Part shown: one piece after another, positions 8,039 to 17,127 of the stretch | How positions within the stretch are numbered: position 1 is the stretch's first letter | Layout of the letters: each line of letters starts with the position of its first letter | NCBI GenBank assembly: GCA_016213785.1 | Contig: JACQZQ010000056.1 | Span: 1 to 64,000 of the forward strand | DNA length: 64,000 nt | Origin: Acidobacteriota bacterium | Lineage (GTDB): Bacteria; Acidobacteriota; Blastocatellia; Chloracidobacteriales; JADJPF01 | Reading direction: 5' to 3' | Notes under the pieces: model-generated | The model's input: only the letters and a program-made list of their open reading frames with translations | Told to the model about the DNA's origin: nothing | Databases searched by the model: none | Made by a program: the position numbers and the translations under genes

Positions 8039-9721
8039 TTAGTCTTCTCCACAACCGCAGGTAAGACCAGAGGCTTCTGTACCTAGGGTTTGTGAAAGGA
8101 ACGAGCAAAAGTCTTTACGTAGTCCTGTGTCAGTTTTAATTTTAGTATTTAAGACTATATTCATATCAGTACTATTATTATAAGCAGGCCATTTAGGTAA
8201 GTTTTTACCATTAGGATCACCTGTTTTAGCAAAATTTGTCCAATAAGCTAGCATTTTATCAGCTAGTTTAATTTCTTTTTTGCTAATAGTAGCAAGTTTA
8301 ACATTACTAACGGTACGAAATACAAAGCCTAGTTCTAGGCCATGGAATGAGCCAAGAGATTCGACTGATTTAATAGTTTGGGTAAACTGATAGTAAAAGG
8401 TTTTTGGCTGGTTAATGGAAGTAAGCCTTACAGCAGTGCGTGCTGGGCAAAGAAATGCAAAATCAGTAAAAACAGCATCAAGAGCTAAGGTTGGAGAACC
8501 ATAATCAGAAATTGGATAGCGTTTAGCAATTTCTGGAGCTTTGTCTCCAAAATTTAATCTTAGTGCTGATTCATAATCGGCTTGATTATCTAGTTTAATA
8601 TTTAGACCAGGGATAAAACTTAAAAACTCATTTTTGTTTGTTCCAATCATTAAAGGCACTTGGTTATAGTTACCGCTAGTAAGTATTGTAGTGCTTTTAT
8701 CTGGGATAATTACACCGTCAACTATTGGGCCATATTGAAAACCACTAAATCCAAGTTCGTCTGGTGTAAGAGCTTTTAATAGTTGCTCTGGTGTTGAATT
8801 ACGTAAACAAACTGTAGGAGAGGCAATGCCTTTTTCACATCCAAGAGATTGAGAAGTTCTTAGTCCAATATTTTCTGCTGATATGCCTGTAGTGTCTGTA
8901 CGTAAAGGAGTTTCTATAAATAAAGGTGCGCCGCTTTCTACAATAGCTTTTTGGAAAAGCCCTTTGGCTTTTGGTGAGCTAACTAAAGCTAAGACATTAC
9001 GACCGCCAGCAGATTCACCAAAGATAGTAATGTTATTAGGGTCGCCACCAAAATTAGCAATATTTTTTTGTACCCATTGAAGAGCAAAGATTTGATCCAT
9101 TAGACCATAATTACCAGAGACACCATTTTCCCTATCTTCAGCGCTAAGTCCTGGATGGGAAAAAAATCCTAATGGGCCTAGGCGGTAGTTAATGGTAACA
9201 ACAACAACTCCACCTAGATCATGAAGAAAAGTTCCATCATAGAGACGAACACCAAAGGCTATGACATCGGCTGAGCCTGTTACATTTCCTCCACCATGAA
9301 TAAAAAACATTACTGGACGAGGAGAGGATTCTTTAGTTTTAGGCGACCAGATATTTAATGATAGACAATCTTCACTACCAATAACTTTTCCTGCATCTGG
9401 TTGAGAGCAGGGTGAGCCAAATTGAGTTGCTTCTAAAACATCAGTTCGTTTTGCTGCTGGCTGAGGTGCTCGCCAACGTAAATTACCTACTGGAGGTGAT
9501 GCATAAGGAATACCACGAAATACAATAGATTTATCTTGGAGTTCACCACGAACAGGCCCTTCTTCAGTCATAATAGGATCGCTTAATGCTAAGGGCGTAG
9601 GTTCAATTTCTTGAGTATTATTTTCTTGGGATGTAGGAGCTAAATTAGCGTTCATTATTGCACTATTAGCTAAGAATGTAGTAGATAGTAACAGCGCAAG
9701 TAAGAATAAATATTTCCTCAT
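8039..9721 (-). CDS. exported carboxylesterase, type B
   Basis: This is an alpha/beta-hydrolase of the carboxylesterase type B (COesterase) family, 560 residues, hydrolysing carboxylic esters outside the cytoplasm. Near the N-terminus it has a signal peptide (MRKYLFLLALLLSTTFLANS). Family blocks follow in order: GIPYASPPVGNLRW, EDCLSLNIW, the oxyanion-hole HGGG, the nucleophile FGESAGG, and the acid and His in the second half (FHGLELGFVF). I chose the ATG at 9721 because AAAGGA stands just before it and it puts the signal peptide first; the longer frame to 9751 adds ten charged residues ahead of the signal. The protein ends in a short Cys-containing tail (TCGCGED). It lies between the PKS and the CHI-like gene on one strand and may process a product of that pathway, which is inference only. 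Confidence 0.92.
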   Translation of the reverse strand: MRKYLFLLALLLSTTFLANSAIMNANLAPTSQENNTQEIEPTPLALSDPIMTEEGPVRGELQDKSIVFRGIPYASPPVGNLRWRAPQPAAKRTDVLEATQFGSPCSQPDAGKVIGSEDCLSLNIWSPKTKESSPRPVMFFIHGGGNVTGSADVIAFGVRLYDGTFLHDLGGVVVVTINYRLGPLGFFSHPGLSAEDRENGVSGNYGLMDQIFALQWVQKNIANFGGDPNNITIFGESAGGRNVLALVSSPKAKGLFQKAIVESGAPLFIETPLRTDTTGISAENIGLRTSQSLGCEKGIASPTVCLRNSTPEQLLKALTPDELGFSGFQYGPIVDGVIIPDKSTTILTSGNYNQVPLMIGTNKNEFLSFIPGLNIKLDNQADYESALRLNFGDKAPEIAKRYPISDYGSPTLALDAVFTDFAFLCPARTAVRLTSINQPKTFYYQFTQTIKSVESLGSFHGLELGFVFRTVSNVKLATISKKEIKLADKMLAYWTNFAKTGDPNGKNLPKWPAYNNSTDMNIVLNTKIKTDTGLRKDFCSFLSQTLGTEASGLTCGCGED

Positions 9722-9766
9722 AATTTTTTCCTTTATAAGAGGGTAGGTCAATAGTTATTTTAATTA

Positions 9767-10369
9767 TTATTTCATTCTAGCAACTAGTCCTGTTTTGATA
9801 TCGCCAGAAATAGGCGAGCCACCAAGCCAAATAGACCAAATACCGCGAGCTAAAACAGGATCTGTAAAAGTAGCTTTGGTTTGGCCTTTAGCAATAAATT
9901 CAATTTTGCCGCCTTGTGTCCATTTTAGAACTATTTCTTCATTGGTTTTCATATCTATTTGTGCGGCTAGAAAAGCATCAGCATTTTTCTTGGCTGGAGA
10001 AGAAGCATAGCTTGGAATATTGTTTTTTAAGCTTTCTTCAAATGCTCCTTTAATACTTGCTGCATCAACATCACGGACAAAATGCATAGTAATTTGTTTA
10101 GCTGGGCCATCGCTAAGTAATTGACTATAGGGATCAGTTCCTTTATTAATTTTGCTTGCATCCATATATGAAGCTATTGCATAAACCTTAAAGATAGCTC
10201 TCTTTCTAAGTCCTACGCCGGTAATAGCTGCACTTGCTCCACCAACGCTAACTTGTTCAGGAAAGCTAACTCCGCTTGAAGGTTCTTTTACTTGGGCATA
10301 AGAGGATGGGAAACTTATTAGCAGGGTTACTAAAACAAATATAGAAAATAAAAAACTTCTTCTAGACAT
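9767..10369 (-). CDS. exported chalcone-isomerase-like protein
   Basis: This 200-residue protein matches the bacterial chalcone-isomerase-like family (CHI-like fold). Visible features are a signal peptide (SFLFSIFVLVTLLISFPSSYA), a GVGLRKRAIFKVYAIASYM strand-turn block, ITMHFVRDVDAASIKGAFEESL, and the C-terminal LARGIWSIWLGG followed by a basic end. In bacteria such proteins are usually periplasmic and are thought to bind lipids or to be non-catalytic; the plant enzyme closes chalcones to flavanones. The tail DPVLARGIWSIWLGGSPIS is the most conserved part. It starts the one-strand group CHI-like, carboxylesterase, type III PKS. The ATG at 10369 begins a normal signal peptide. Enzyme activity cannot be judged from sequence alone. 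Confidence 0.85.
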   Translation of the reverse strand: MSRRSFLFSIFVLVTLLISFPSSYAQVKEPSSGVSFPEQVSVGGASAAITGVGLRKRAIFKVYAIASYMDASKINKGTDPYSQLLSDGPAKQITMHFVRDVDAASIKGAFEESLKNNIPSYASSPAKKNADAFLAAQIDMKTNEEIVLKWTQGGKIEFIAKGQTKATFTDPVLARGIWSIWLGGSPISGDIKTGLVARMK

Positions 10370-10482
10370 TTAAGATTTTTACTCCTTAGGATTAATAAGA
10401 TAAAAGGTTATGTTGAGATTAAGGGATTTTCTCGCGATTAGCTTAATATATCAAGTCTTTTTATCTATTTGATTAATATAGT

Positions 10483-10511
10483 TTTCACTGACCTCTTTTG
10501 CTTGTTATAAT
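10483..10511 (+). promoter_or_regulatory. sigma70-type promoter with extended -10
   Basis: TGTTATAAT (TG-N-TATAAT, -10 at 10506-10511) lies 40 bases before the sigma-factor start. A weak -35, TTTCAC at 10483-10488, is 17 bases upstream. The perfect extended -10 makes this the clearest promoter in the window. Confidence 0.6.
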
Positions 10512-10550
10512 CTCGCGCAAATCTTTCTTATCTTATCCTTTGGATTTTTC

Positions 10551-11135
10551 ATGAATTTAGCCTCACTATCAGATATAGAACTAGTAGAAGCTCTTAAGAA
10601 CACCAAAGACTCTGAGTTAATAGAAGAACTCTATAGACGTTATTCCCAGAGGGTTTATTGGTGGGCATTAAAGTTTTTACAAAGTTCTTCTGAAGCTGAA
10701 GAAATGGTACAAGAAATTTTTATTATGCTTCTAGGAGATGCACTAAAGAATTATCACCCAAGAGAAGATGCTAAGTTTAGCTCTTGGCTCTATCGTTGTG
10801 TTGGAAATCAGTGCTTAAAATCTCTTAGAGGACGTTATGATGTACTAAATAAACAAGTTATAATTGAGGATATTCCTAAAGAATTAATTGCTAAAATAGA
10901 CTTAAATGATTCTATTTTACTTGAAGAGCGTGCTCAAATGCTTAGCCAAGCTCTTAATCAATTAAGTGCTATGCAAAGAGCTTGTTGCTTAAAATTTTAT
11001 TGGGATGCAATGAAATACGAACAAATTGCAGAAGAATTAGGTATTACCTACGATCAAGTACGTTCTCACTTACAAAATGCTTTGCGAAACTTAAAAATAG
11101 CTTTTAAGGAGACTAGAGGTAGGACAATTTTATAA
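10551..11135 (+). CDS. ECF-type RNA polymerase sigma factor
   Basis: This 194-residue protein is an extracytoplasmic-function sigma factor. Region 2 is at about residues 20-95 (LYRRYSQRVYWWALKFL, EAEEMVQEIFIMLL, FSSWLYRCVGNQCL). Region 4 is at about 130-185 (LSAMQRACCLKFYWDAMKYEQIAEELG, then the recognition helix YDQVRSHLQNALRNLK). There is no region 1.1 or 3. The pseudokinase gene starts 109 bases downstream on the same strand, so the pair is probably co-transcribed. No anti-sigma factor is adjacent, and the kinase-like protein is the only candidate partner. An extended -10 promoter lies upstream. Confidence 0.92.
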   Translation: MNLASLSDIELVEALKNTKDSELIEELYRRYSQRVYWWALKFLQSSSEAEEMVQEIFIMLLGDALKNYHPREDAKFSSWLYRCVGNQCLKSLRGRYDVLNKQVIIEDIPKELIAKIDLNDSILLEERAQMLSQALNQLSAMQRACCLKFYWDAMKYEQIAEELGITYDQVRSHLQNALRNLKIAFKETRGRTIL

Positions 11136-11244
11136 TTTTGTAATTTTATGAAATTGTTGGTCTTAAGTCCTAAAAATATCTTATAAGCTATTTTTAGATA
11201 TGCTTCTAAAATATTAATTTTCTAAAACCTAAAATGTTAATTTT

Positions 11245-13047
11245 ATGATAAATAGCACAATTAGTTCTTATAAAGTTATACAAAAGATCGGCCAAGGCGG
11301 ATTTTGTGAAGTATATAGGGCACAGCAAACCAACTTAGAAGATCGTCTAGTTGCTATTAAAGTCTTACTAGATGAATATAAAAACGATAAAGATATGTTG
11401 GAGGACTATTTAATTAGTCAAACAGAACTTACTGCTAGGCTTAATCACCCTAATATTGTCACAATCTATGATGCTGGTTGGGATAATAAAAAATATTTTG
11501 TTGCTATGAAATATCTTAAGGGTAAAACTTTAGCTAGTTTATTAGATGAAAAAAACATTCTATCCTCTAAACAAGTTTTTAGCTTGTTACGTCAATTAGC
11601 TAGTGCAATAGATTTTACCCATCGAGCCAATGTTTTTCACAGAGATATTAACCCTACTAATATTATTGTTGATGAAAAAGATAAAATTACTTTAATAGGC
11701 TTTAAGATGAAAGTACCTAAAGGTGTAGTTATTGGAACACCAGGATATATGTCTCCAGAACAACTAATGGGAGAAAAAATTGATACTAGAACCGATATTT
11801 ATGCTTTAGGTGTAGTAGCTTTTGAGCTACTAACAGGAAAAAATCCTTTTGGCGAGGGAGGTTTATCAGAAATGATTAGTCAGCAAATTAATTATCCCCC
11901 TCCAAACCCATCGGACTTTAATAAAAATCTACCTAAAGAAATCGATCAAGTAATAAAAAAAGCTTTAGCAAAAAATCCACAAGAACGTTACTACCAAGCA
12001 AAAGCTTTTTTATATGAATTAGAAAACATATATTTTGCTGAAGTGGAAAAAACTCCTTTAATTTTAAGTATAGAAAATTCTCAAGAAGAAAAATTAATCC
12101 AAACTATATTACAAAATAAGGTTATCTCGCATCGGTTAGCTATTCCTTGTGAAAATAGACTAGAAAAAATTATTGCTCCAGAACAAAAAATAAAAATAAA
12201 ATCTCGCTGGGTTTATCAATCAATACCTAAATTAAAATTAGTACACCCTAAGGATAATATAGTAGACGAATTTATTATTATAGGGGCATTAAAATTGGAT
12301 GATGGTGATTATTTAATGCTTGCTGAGCGTGCTCTTTTAGAACAAGATCAACACTTAATACTTGTAAAGATAGTAGGTAAACATACTCTAGAGACTGTAA
12401 CAGCAGAAGTAATAATAAAATATTTAGGTAGAATACAATCAGAAGTTCTTGAACAAACACAAGGCATTAGTAAAAGTATCATTAGGGCTTTACTAGGAGA
12501 CTTACCAGAAGTTACTTCAGAAAATGAGTTAGAACTAGAGATAGTTAAACCCATTTCCATTAGGTGTTTTGCTTGTGATGGGCAGATAGAACATATTGCA
12601 GAAAATTGCCCTTATTGCAAAGTAGAAAGACTTGCACCAAATTGCCCAGAGTGTGATAAACCGGTTGCTGATTGGAAGGATAAAAAATTTTTAGGCTCAT
12701 TTAGTGTTTATACTTGGAATAGTGGATGGGATGGTCGTTGTAAGCATTGTGGTTTGGAGTTTGAATCTAAATTTGAATTAAAAACAGGACATCATTGGGC
12801 TGATCGTGGCCCTAGCTCAGAAATAAAAATTAGTGGTAATGAAAGTAGTACAACAGTATTTTTAGATTATTGGCAACATCTTCCAACCATTGAAATTAGC
12901 ATAGACCGTGTAGTTCCAGGCGGGAGACTAGCTAAAGAAGAAAAAATAACTCTAACAATAGAGGAATTTGAAGCTATTTCTAAGCAACTAGAAAGCTGCC
13001 TAAATATATTACTTAAGCGCAAAACTTGGTCAGAAGATACAACATAA
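11245..13047 (+). CDS. Ser/Thr kinase-like protein, predicted pseudokinase, with C-terminal zinc ribbons
   Basis: The 600-residue protein has a protein-kinase fold at about 9-270: glycine loop GQGGFCEVY at 16-24, K39 in VAIKV, HRD at 132-134, and GTPGYMSPEQ. Two catalytic positions are changed. The usual HRDxKPxN reads HRDINPTN (Lys to Asn), and the Mg-binding DFG reads GFK at 152-154. Loss of the DFG Asp normally abolishes or strongly weakens phosphotransfer. The activation segment is also short. Residues about 270-430 have no fold I recognise. Residues about 440-505 hold four CxxC pairs (CFAC, CPYC, CPEC, CKHC), probably two zinc ribbons. There is no transmembrane segment. It directly follows an ECF sigma-factor gene, so a regulatory, binding-only role is plausible. 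Confidence 0.85.
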   Translation: MINSTISSYKVIQKIGQGGFCEVYRAQQTNLEDRLVAIKVLLDEYKNDKDMLEDYLISQTELTARLNHPNIVTIYDAGWDNKKYFVAMKYLKGKTLASLLDEKNILSSKQVFSLLRQLASAIDFTHRANVFHRDINPTNIIVDEKDKITLIGFKMKVPKGVVIGTPGYMSPEQLMGEKIDTRTDIYALGVVAFELLTGKNPFGEGGLSEMISQQINYPPPNPSDFNKNLPKEIDQVIKKALAKNPQERYYQAKAFLYELENIYFAEVEKTPLILSIENSQEEKLIQTILQNKVISHRLAIPCENRLEKIIAPEQKIKIKSRWVYQSIPKLKLVHPKDNIVDEFIIIGALKLDDGDYLMLAERALLEQDQHLILVKIVGKHTLETVTAEVIIKYLGRIQSEVLEQTQGISKSIIRALLGDLPEVTSENELELEIVKPISIRCFACDGQIEHIAENCPYCKVERLAPNCPECDKPVADWKDKKFLGSFSVYTWNSGWDGRCKHCGLEFESKFELKTGHHWADRGPSSEIKISGNESSTTVFLDYWQHLPTIEISIDRVVPGGRLAKEEKITLTIEEFEAISKQLESCLNILLKRKTWSEDTT

Positions 13048-13186
13048 ACTAATTCTAAATTAATCCTACTGCCAGCAAACATAAAAAACTTCTCTTTTTT
13101 AACAAACGTAACTTAAGCTATCAACTAATAATTTGTTTTGACCTAAATTACCTAATATATCTATGTAAGTTACCTAAGGAGTTTTT

Positions 13187-14596
13187 ATGTCTAAAGCTAT
13201 TAAAATCTTATTGGTAAGTGCTGTTTTATTTTTTGTTCCTATTCTTGTTTGTGCAAAAGCAAATAACCCTTCAGAAACTAAATCAGAACCTAATGTTGAA
13301 AAAATTATTCAGGAAAGGGTTGATACTTATAAAAAAAGTGCTGGTATAGTTGTAGGAGTTGTTTCTCCAACAGCTAATAAAATAACTAGTTATGGAAAAA
13401 CGAGTTTTGATAGTAAAACAAATATAGGTGAAAAAACTATCTTTGAAATAGCTTCAGTAAGTAAAGTTTTTACCTCGCTTTTATTGGCAGATATGGTAGA
13501 AAAAGGTGAGGTTAAATTAGATGATCCTATTTCAAAGTTTTTACCAAAATCAGTTAAAACTCCGACTAAAAACGGTAAAGAAATAACTTTACTTCATTTA
13601 GCTACACATACTTCAGGGCTTCCAAGACTTCCTACAAATCTTTTTGCAGTGGCAAAAGATTTAGAAAATCCTTATGCAGATTATACACAAGAGCATCTCT
13701 ATGATTTTTTATCTAATTATAATCTTACTAGAGAAATTGGAGCAGGTTTTGAGTACTCTAATTTAGGAATGGGTTTACTTGGACATATTCTTTCTTTACG
13801 TGCAGGCCTAGATTATGAAACTCTAGTAGTTACTCGTATTTGTAAGCCTTTAGAGATGAATGACACTAAAATTAATCTTTCACTAGAAGAAAAAGCACGC
13901 TTATCTATGGGTCATAATGAAGATAAGGCTGTTGTAAAAAACTGGCAATTTGCTTCACTTGCGGGTGCTGGAGGGCTTCGTTCTACTGTTGCTGATATGT
14001 TGAAATTTCTTAGTGCTTACTTAAATTTTTCTAAAACCCCTCTTTCTGCTGCTATGGAAAGATCGCTAAAAATTTATGAGAAAACAAACATTCCTGATAC
14101 AAATATAGGGCTTGGTTGGTTTTTATCTAAACATAATGATAGAGAACTTTTTTGGCATAATGGTCAGACTGCTGGTTATCATAGCTATATAACTTTTGAT
14201 AGAAAAACTCAAACAGGGGTTGTGGTGCTTTCTAATTCTACAAATGATATTGAAGATATTGGACGACATTTGATAGATAGTAAATATAATTTGTTTAATT
14301 TTGAAAAAGCAAAAGAGCGTAAAGCTATAGAAATAGACTCAAAAATTTTTGACCTATACGTAGGGCAATATCAACTTACACCAGAGTTTATTTTAACAAT
14401 AAGTAGGGAAGGAGAACGCTTTTTTGTACAAGCTACAGGACAATCTAGATTAGAGATTTTTGCTGAATCAAAAGAAAAATTTTTCTTAACTCAGGTAGAT
14501 GCACAAATAGAATTTATTAGAGATGAAAAAGGGAAAATAATAGAAGCAATACTTTATCAAGGTGGCCGTAGTACTCCTGGTAAAAAAATAAAATAA
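13187..14596 (+). CDS. exported serine hydrolase, beta-lactamase class C / PBP4-like family
   Basis: This 469-residue serine hydrolase of the beta-lactamase (class C-like) family is exported by a signal peptide (ILLVSAVLFFVPILVCAKA). The active site is visible: the SxxK motif SVSK in FEIASVSKVFTSLL, the YSN motif in FEYSNLGMGLLG, and HNG (in place of KTG) in FWHNGQTAGYHSY. Such enzymes are usually peptidases or esterases acting on cell-wall or small ester substrates; only some are true beta-lactamases. About 100 residues follow the catalytic domain and form a small beta domain (LYVGQYQLTPEF), a common DUF3471-like arrangement. A ribosome site (AAGGAG) is eight bases before the ATG. A hairpin shared with the convergent gene follows the stop. 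Confidence 0.9.
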   Translation: MSKAIKILLVSAVLFFVPILVCAKANNPSETKSEPNVEKIIQERVDTYKKSAGIVVGVVSPTANKITSYGKTSFDSKTNIGEKTIFEIASVSKVFTSLLLADMVEKGEVKLDDPISKFLPKSVKTPTKNGKEITLLHLATHTSGLPRLPTNLFAVAKDLENPYADYTQEHLYDFLSNYNLTREIGAGFEYSNLGMGLLGHILSLRAGLDYETLVVTRICKPLEMNDTKINLSLEEKARLSMGHNEDKAVVKNWQFASLAGAGGLRSTVADMLKFLSAYLNFSKTPLSAAMERSLKIYEKTNIPDTNIGLGWFLSKHNDRELFWHNGQTAGYHSYITFDRKTQTGVVVLSNSTNDIEDIGRHLIDSKYNLFNFEKAKERKAIEIDSKIFDLYVGQYQLTPEFILTISREGERFFVQATGQSRLEIFAESKEKFFLTQVDAQIEFIRDEKGKIIEAILYQGGRSTPGKKIK

Positions 14597-14626
14597 AGTA
14601 CATAAGTACACACTAACAAATCATAC

Positions 14627-14651
14627 TAGGGCATATAAATAATATGCCCTA
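14627..14651. terminator. hairpin between convergent genes
   Basis: A perfect 10-bp stem (TAGGGCATAT / ATATGCCCTA) with a five-base loop lies between the stops of the serine hydrolase and the oxidoreductase. The A-run right after it is on the + strand, so neither direction has an ideal T-tail after the stem; weak bidirectional termination is likely. Confidence 0.5.
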
Positions 14652-14657
14652 AAAAAG

Positions 14658-16157
14658 CTATAACTTAAAGATAGCACGAAGTTTTAAGCCTTCTTCTACT
14701 TGGCCTTCGGCTTTGATTTTTCCTTGTAAGAATGCAATTTCGGCTCGTTTTTTTCTTAAAAGTATTGCTGCCCAAACTCCAGCAGGCATTGTAACTGTAA
14801 ATGTTGTATTTTCAGGTATTTCACCAAACTGAAGATCCATTGTACCATTTTTAATTGATAAACAAATTTTTTCATCTCCAGCCTTGCCATCAGCAGTTAA
14901 ATAAATACCTATAGTAAGATTCCAATTTGCTGCAAGTTTAGGGTCAAAGCTTTTTACTAGGTTTTCAGTTAATGATTTTGCTTGAGGTGCGTAATCAGAA
15001 AGATTTTCGCTGGTTAAAAAGGGGATTGACCAGTTTTTTCTAGATATTTTAGATCTATTTTCTTTACGCCTTTGCCAAGCATAAAATGAAGGCCAAAGAC
15101 TATCTAATTCGTTTAAGTAAACTTCCCGGTTTAATCTAGCAGCTTTTTGTACTGCTAAAGAAAAACGTAAAATTTCACGACCTTCTTTTCCTGAAAGTAA
15201 AGGGCTTGCTCTACCTTTAATTGAATCAATAAAATTTTGTGTAGATGCCTTAAAACCAATACTCCAATCAGATTCTATTTCAATATGCTCTATGGTATGA
15301 CCATTAAAAATACTTAAGGCTGCTCCAGATTGAATATTGCCTGAACATCGATTAATTAAAATAATACCTTGAGAGCCTGATATTTCAATCCATTCATCAT
15401 TAGCATAATATTTTGATGGAATATGTAAGTTGCTTGAATGAGTAAAATCACAAGAGCCATATTTACTAGAATTTTTGTATTTCCAAATAATTATGGCAGG
15501 ACAATCTAGGACATCTTGAGAAAAGTCAATCCAGCCTGCAACTTTTTCAACTTCTCCAAGTAAAAAATAGGCTGTTGACCAAAGATGATGCCCATGATCA
15601 AAAGTTGCTGTGCCTCTACCAGCAAGAATTTCTTCCATTCGCCATTCCCAAGAACTAGATGGAACTGACCAACCGCCAGATGAGCCGCTAATAAATTTAA
15701 TCCTTAAATTTGTTAGTTCACCAATTTTTCCAGATTCTATAAGTTCTTTTGCTTTTACTATTGGAGGGTAGAAAACATAATTTTCCGTTACTTTATAAAC
15801 TAAATTTTTTTTCCCTACCGCTCTTAACATTCGATCTGCACTAGCAAGACTAGTAGTCATAGGCTTTTGTACTGCAATATGTTTACCTTCTTTAGCTGCT
15901 TTAATTACAAGTTTTTCGTGTAGGTTTTGATTATGAGGGACTAGAATTTCTACTGCATCTATTTCTTTATCAGCAAGTAATTCTTGGTAATCTGTATAGG
16001 CTTTTATAGCCTTCCATTCATTTTTACGTTTTTCTACTAGTTCTTTATTAATATCACAAACAGCATAAACTCTAGCGTCAGGATTATTTTGATAGCCTAA
16101 ATAATGTAGGTCTGCTATGCGGCCTGCACCAATAATTCCTATATTGATCTTTTGCAT
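14658..16157 (-). CDS. Gfo/Idh/MocA oxidoreductase fused to an SCP2-like domain
   Basis: Residues 1-340 form a NAD(P)-dependent Gfo/Idh/MocA oxidoreductase: GIIGAGRIADLHYLG Rossmann start, YQELLADKEIDAVEI, HIAVQKPMTTSLASAD (QKP in place of the usual EKP), and a C-terminal alpha/beta domain (RGTATFDHGHH). Members act on sugars or cyclitols. After a linker, residues about 385-499 look like an SCP2 lipid-binding domain: LTIGIYLTADGKAG, MDLQFGEIPENTTFTVTMPAGVWAAILL, FLQGKIKAEGQVEEGLKL. This fusion is unusual and may bring a lipid-linked substrate to the dehydrogenase. The total of 499 residues agrees with two whole domains. There is no signal peptide. The substrate is unknown. Confidence 0.85.
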   Translation of the reverse strand: MQKINIGIIGAGRIADLHYLGYQNNPDARVYAVCDINKELVEKRKNEWKAIKAYTDYQELLADKEIDAVEILVPHNQNLHEKLVIKAAKEGKHIAVQKPMTTSLASADRMLRAVGKKNLVYKVTENYVFYPPIVKAKELIESGKIGELTNLRIKFISGSSGGWSVPSSSWEWRMEEILAGRGTATFDHGHHLWSTAYFLLGEVEKVAGWIDFSQDVLDCPAIIIWKYKNSSKYGSCDFTHSSNLHIPSKYYANDEWIEISGSQGIILINRCSGNIQSGAALSIFNGHTIEHIEIESDWSIGFKASTQNFIDSIKGRASPLLSGKEGREILRFSLAVQKAARLNREVYLNELDSLWPSFYAWQRRKENRSKISRKNWSIPFLTSENLSDYAPQAKSLTENLVKSFDPKLAANWNLTIGIYLTADGKAGDEKICLSIKNGTMDLQFGEIPENTTFTVTMPAGVWAAILLRKKRAEIAFLQGKIKAEGQVEEGLKLRAIFKL

Positions 16158-16259
16158 GAAAGACTCCTAAAAATATCTCTAAAATACCTCTAAAAATATC
16201 CCTAAAAGGTTTTGATAATAGTAAAACTAAATATTTGATAGTAGGTAATTAAAATTATC

Positions 16260-16757
16260 TTACATATATATAGGAATAGAAGCAGTATTAGTTGGTAGAA
16301 AAGAGGGAAAAAAGCTTTGTAGTGCGTTTGATAAAGCACGTATTGTAGCAACCCTTAACCCTGAAGAGGTTTCTTCGTAAATAATTCTATCTTCTGAAGA
16401 AATACTTAAGCGAGTACGATAGCTTACTTGTCCCTTATTATGTTCTAAAACTAGTTCTAAGGAAAAAACGCTACTAGCACAAAATAGGATTATATCTTCT
16501 AAATGGGGAATAAAAACCATTTTTTCACTTTCTTCTTTTAAGGAAAGCCCTTTTTTATTTGATTGTTCTAGTAGATTAATTAATTCTGTATCAACAAGGT
16601 AAACACAGTCTGCAAAAAGCATTTGCCAAAATAGTTCACAATCTTCTGTAACACAGAATTGATCGCCTAATTTCCATTTATGGAGTAGCTTAAATTTATG
16701 TAGTCTTAAGGAGGCTTCTATTAAGTCTGCCGAGAATTGTTGCGTATCTTTTATCAT
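16260..16757 (-). CDS. hypothetical protein, 165 residues
   Basis: I do not recognise this protein. It is acidic to neutral, has no signal peptide or transmembrane segment, and alternates predicted helices (ADLIEASLRLHKFKLLHKW) with a central beta-rich part (VSYRTRLSISSEDRIIYEE). It contains four cysteines, not arranged as a metal site. A helix near 140 (VATIRALSNALQSFFP) is the most regular part. An AAGGA-like site sits some distance upstream of the ATG, so the start is only moderately supported. It is a lone gene between the oxidoreductase and the FHA-kinase, with about 100 bases on one side and 370 on the other. The unbroken frame and the codon use like its neighbours argue that it is real. 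Confidence 0.6.
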   Translation of the reverse strand: MIKDTQQFSADLIEASLRLHKFKLLHKWKLGDQFCVTEDCELFWQMLFADCVYLVDTELINLLEQSNKKGLSLKEESEKMVFIPHLEDIILFCASSVFSLELVLEHNKGQVSYRTRLSISSEDRIIYEETSSGLRVATIRALSNALQSFFPSFLPTNTASIPIYM

Positions 16758-17127
16758 AAGCTATAAGGATTTATTTATAAGTTGTAGAATAAAAATGTTT
16801 ATTTTAAGTTTTTAGAAAGTCTAAACTGAGCTACTTTATATATGCAAGGTAAAAGTAGGAAAAAAACTTAAAATATTAATCATGTATAAGATTTTTATTA
16901 CTTTAGTTTATCAAATTTATATTTTATAATACTTTAGGTCAAAAATTTTCCATCACAAACCATAAAAATTCTAACAAATAGTTAATAACTTAAAGAATAA
17001 ATAATAATTAGCATATAATAATTATTAATAGTAAAGTTCCTAGGGATATATTTTAGAATTTTAGAAAAAGTGTTTGAAAATTTATTAATCAACAAAAAGT
17101 TAATATTGAGGGGAAAAAGTAAAAGCC
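16758..17127. other. AT-rich intergenic region between divergent genes
   Basis: About 370 bases, strongly AT-rich, lie between the orphan gene (minus) and the FHA-GAF kinase (plus). They must hold both promoters. Several TATAAT-like hexamers occur (for example around 17015-17030), but in such AT-rich sequence none stands out. No open frame or clear repeat was seen. GAGGGG at 17109-17114 is the ribosome site of the kinase. Confidence 0.5.

Noticed and set aside
13187-14596. Calling the serine hydrolase an antibiotic-resistance beta-lactamase
   Set aside because: It has HNG instead of KTG and a C-terminal DUF3471-like part, which is typical of esterases or peptidases of the family; resistance cannot be inferred.
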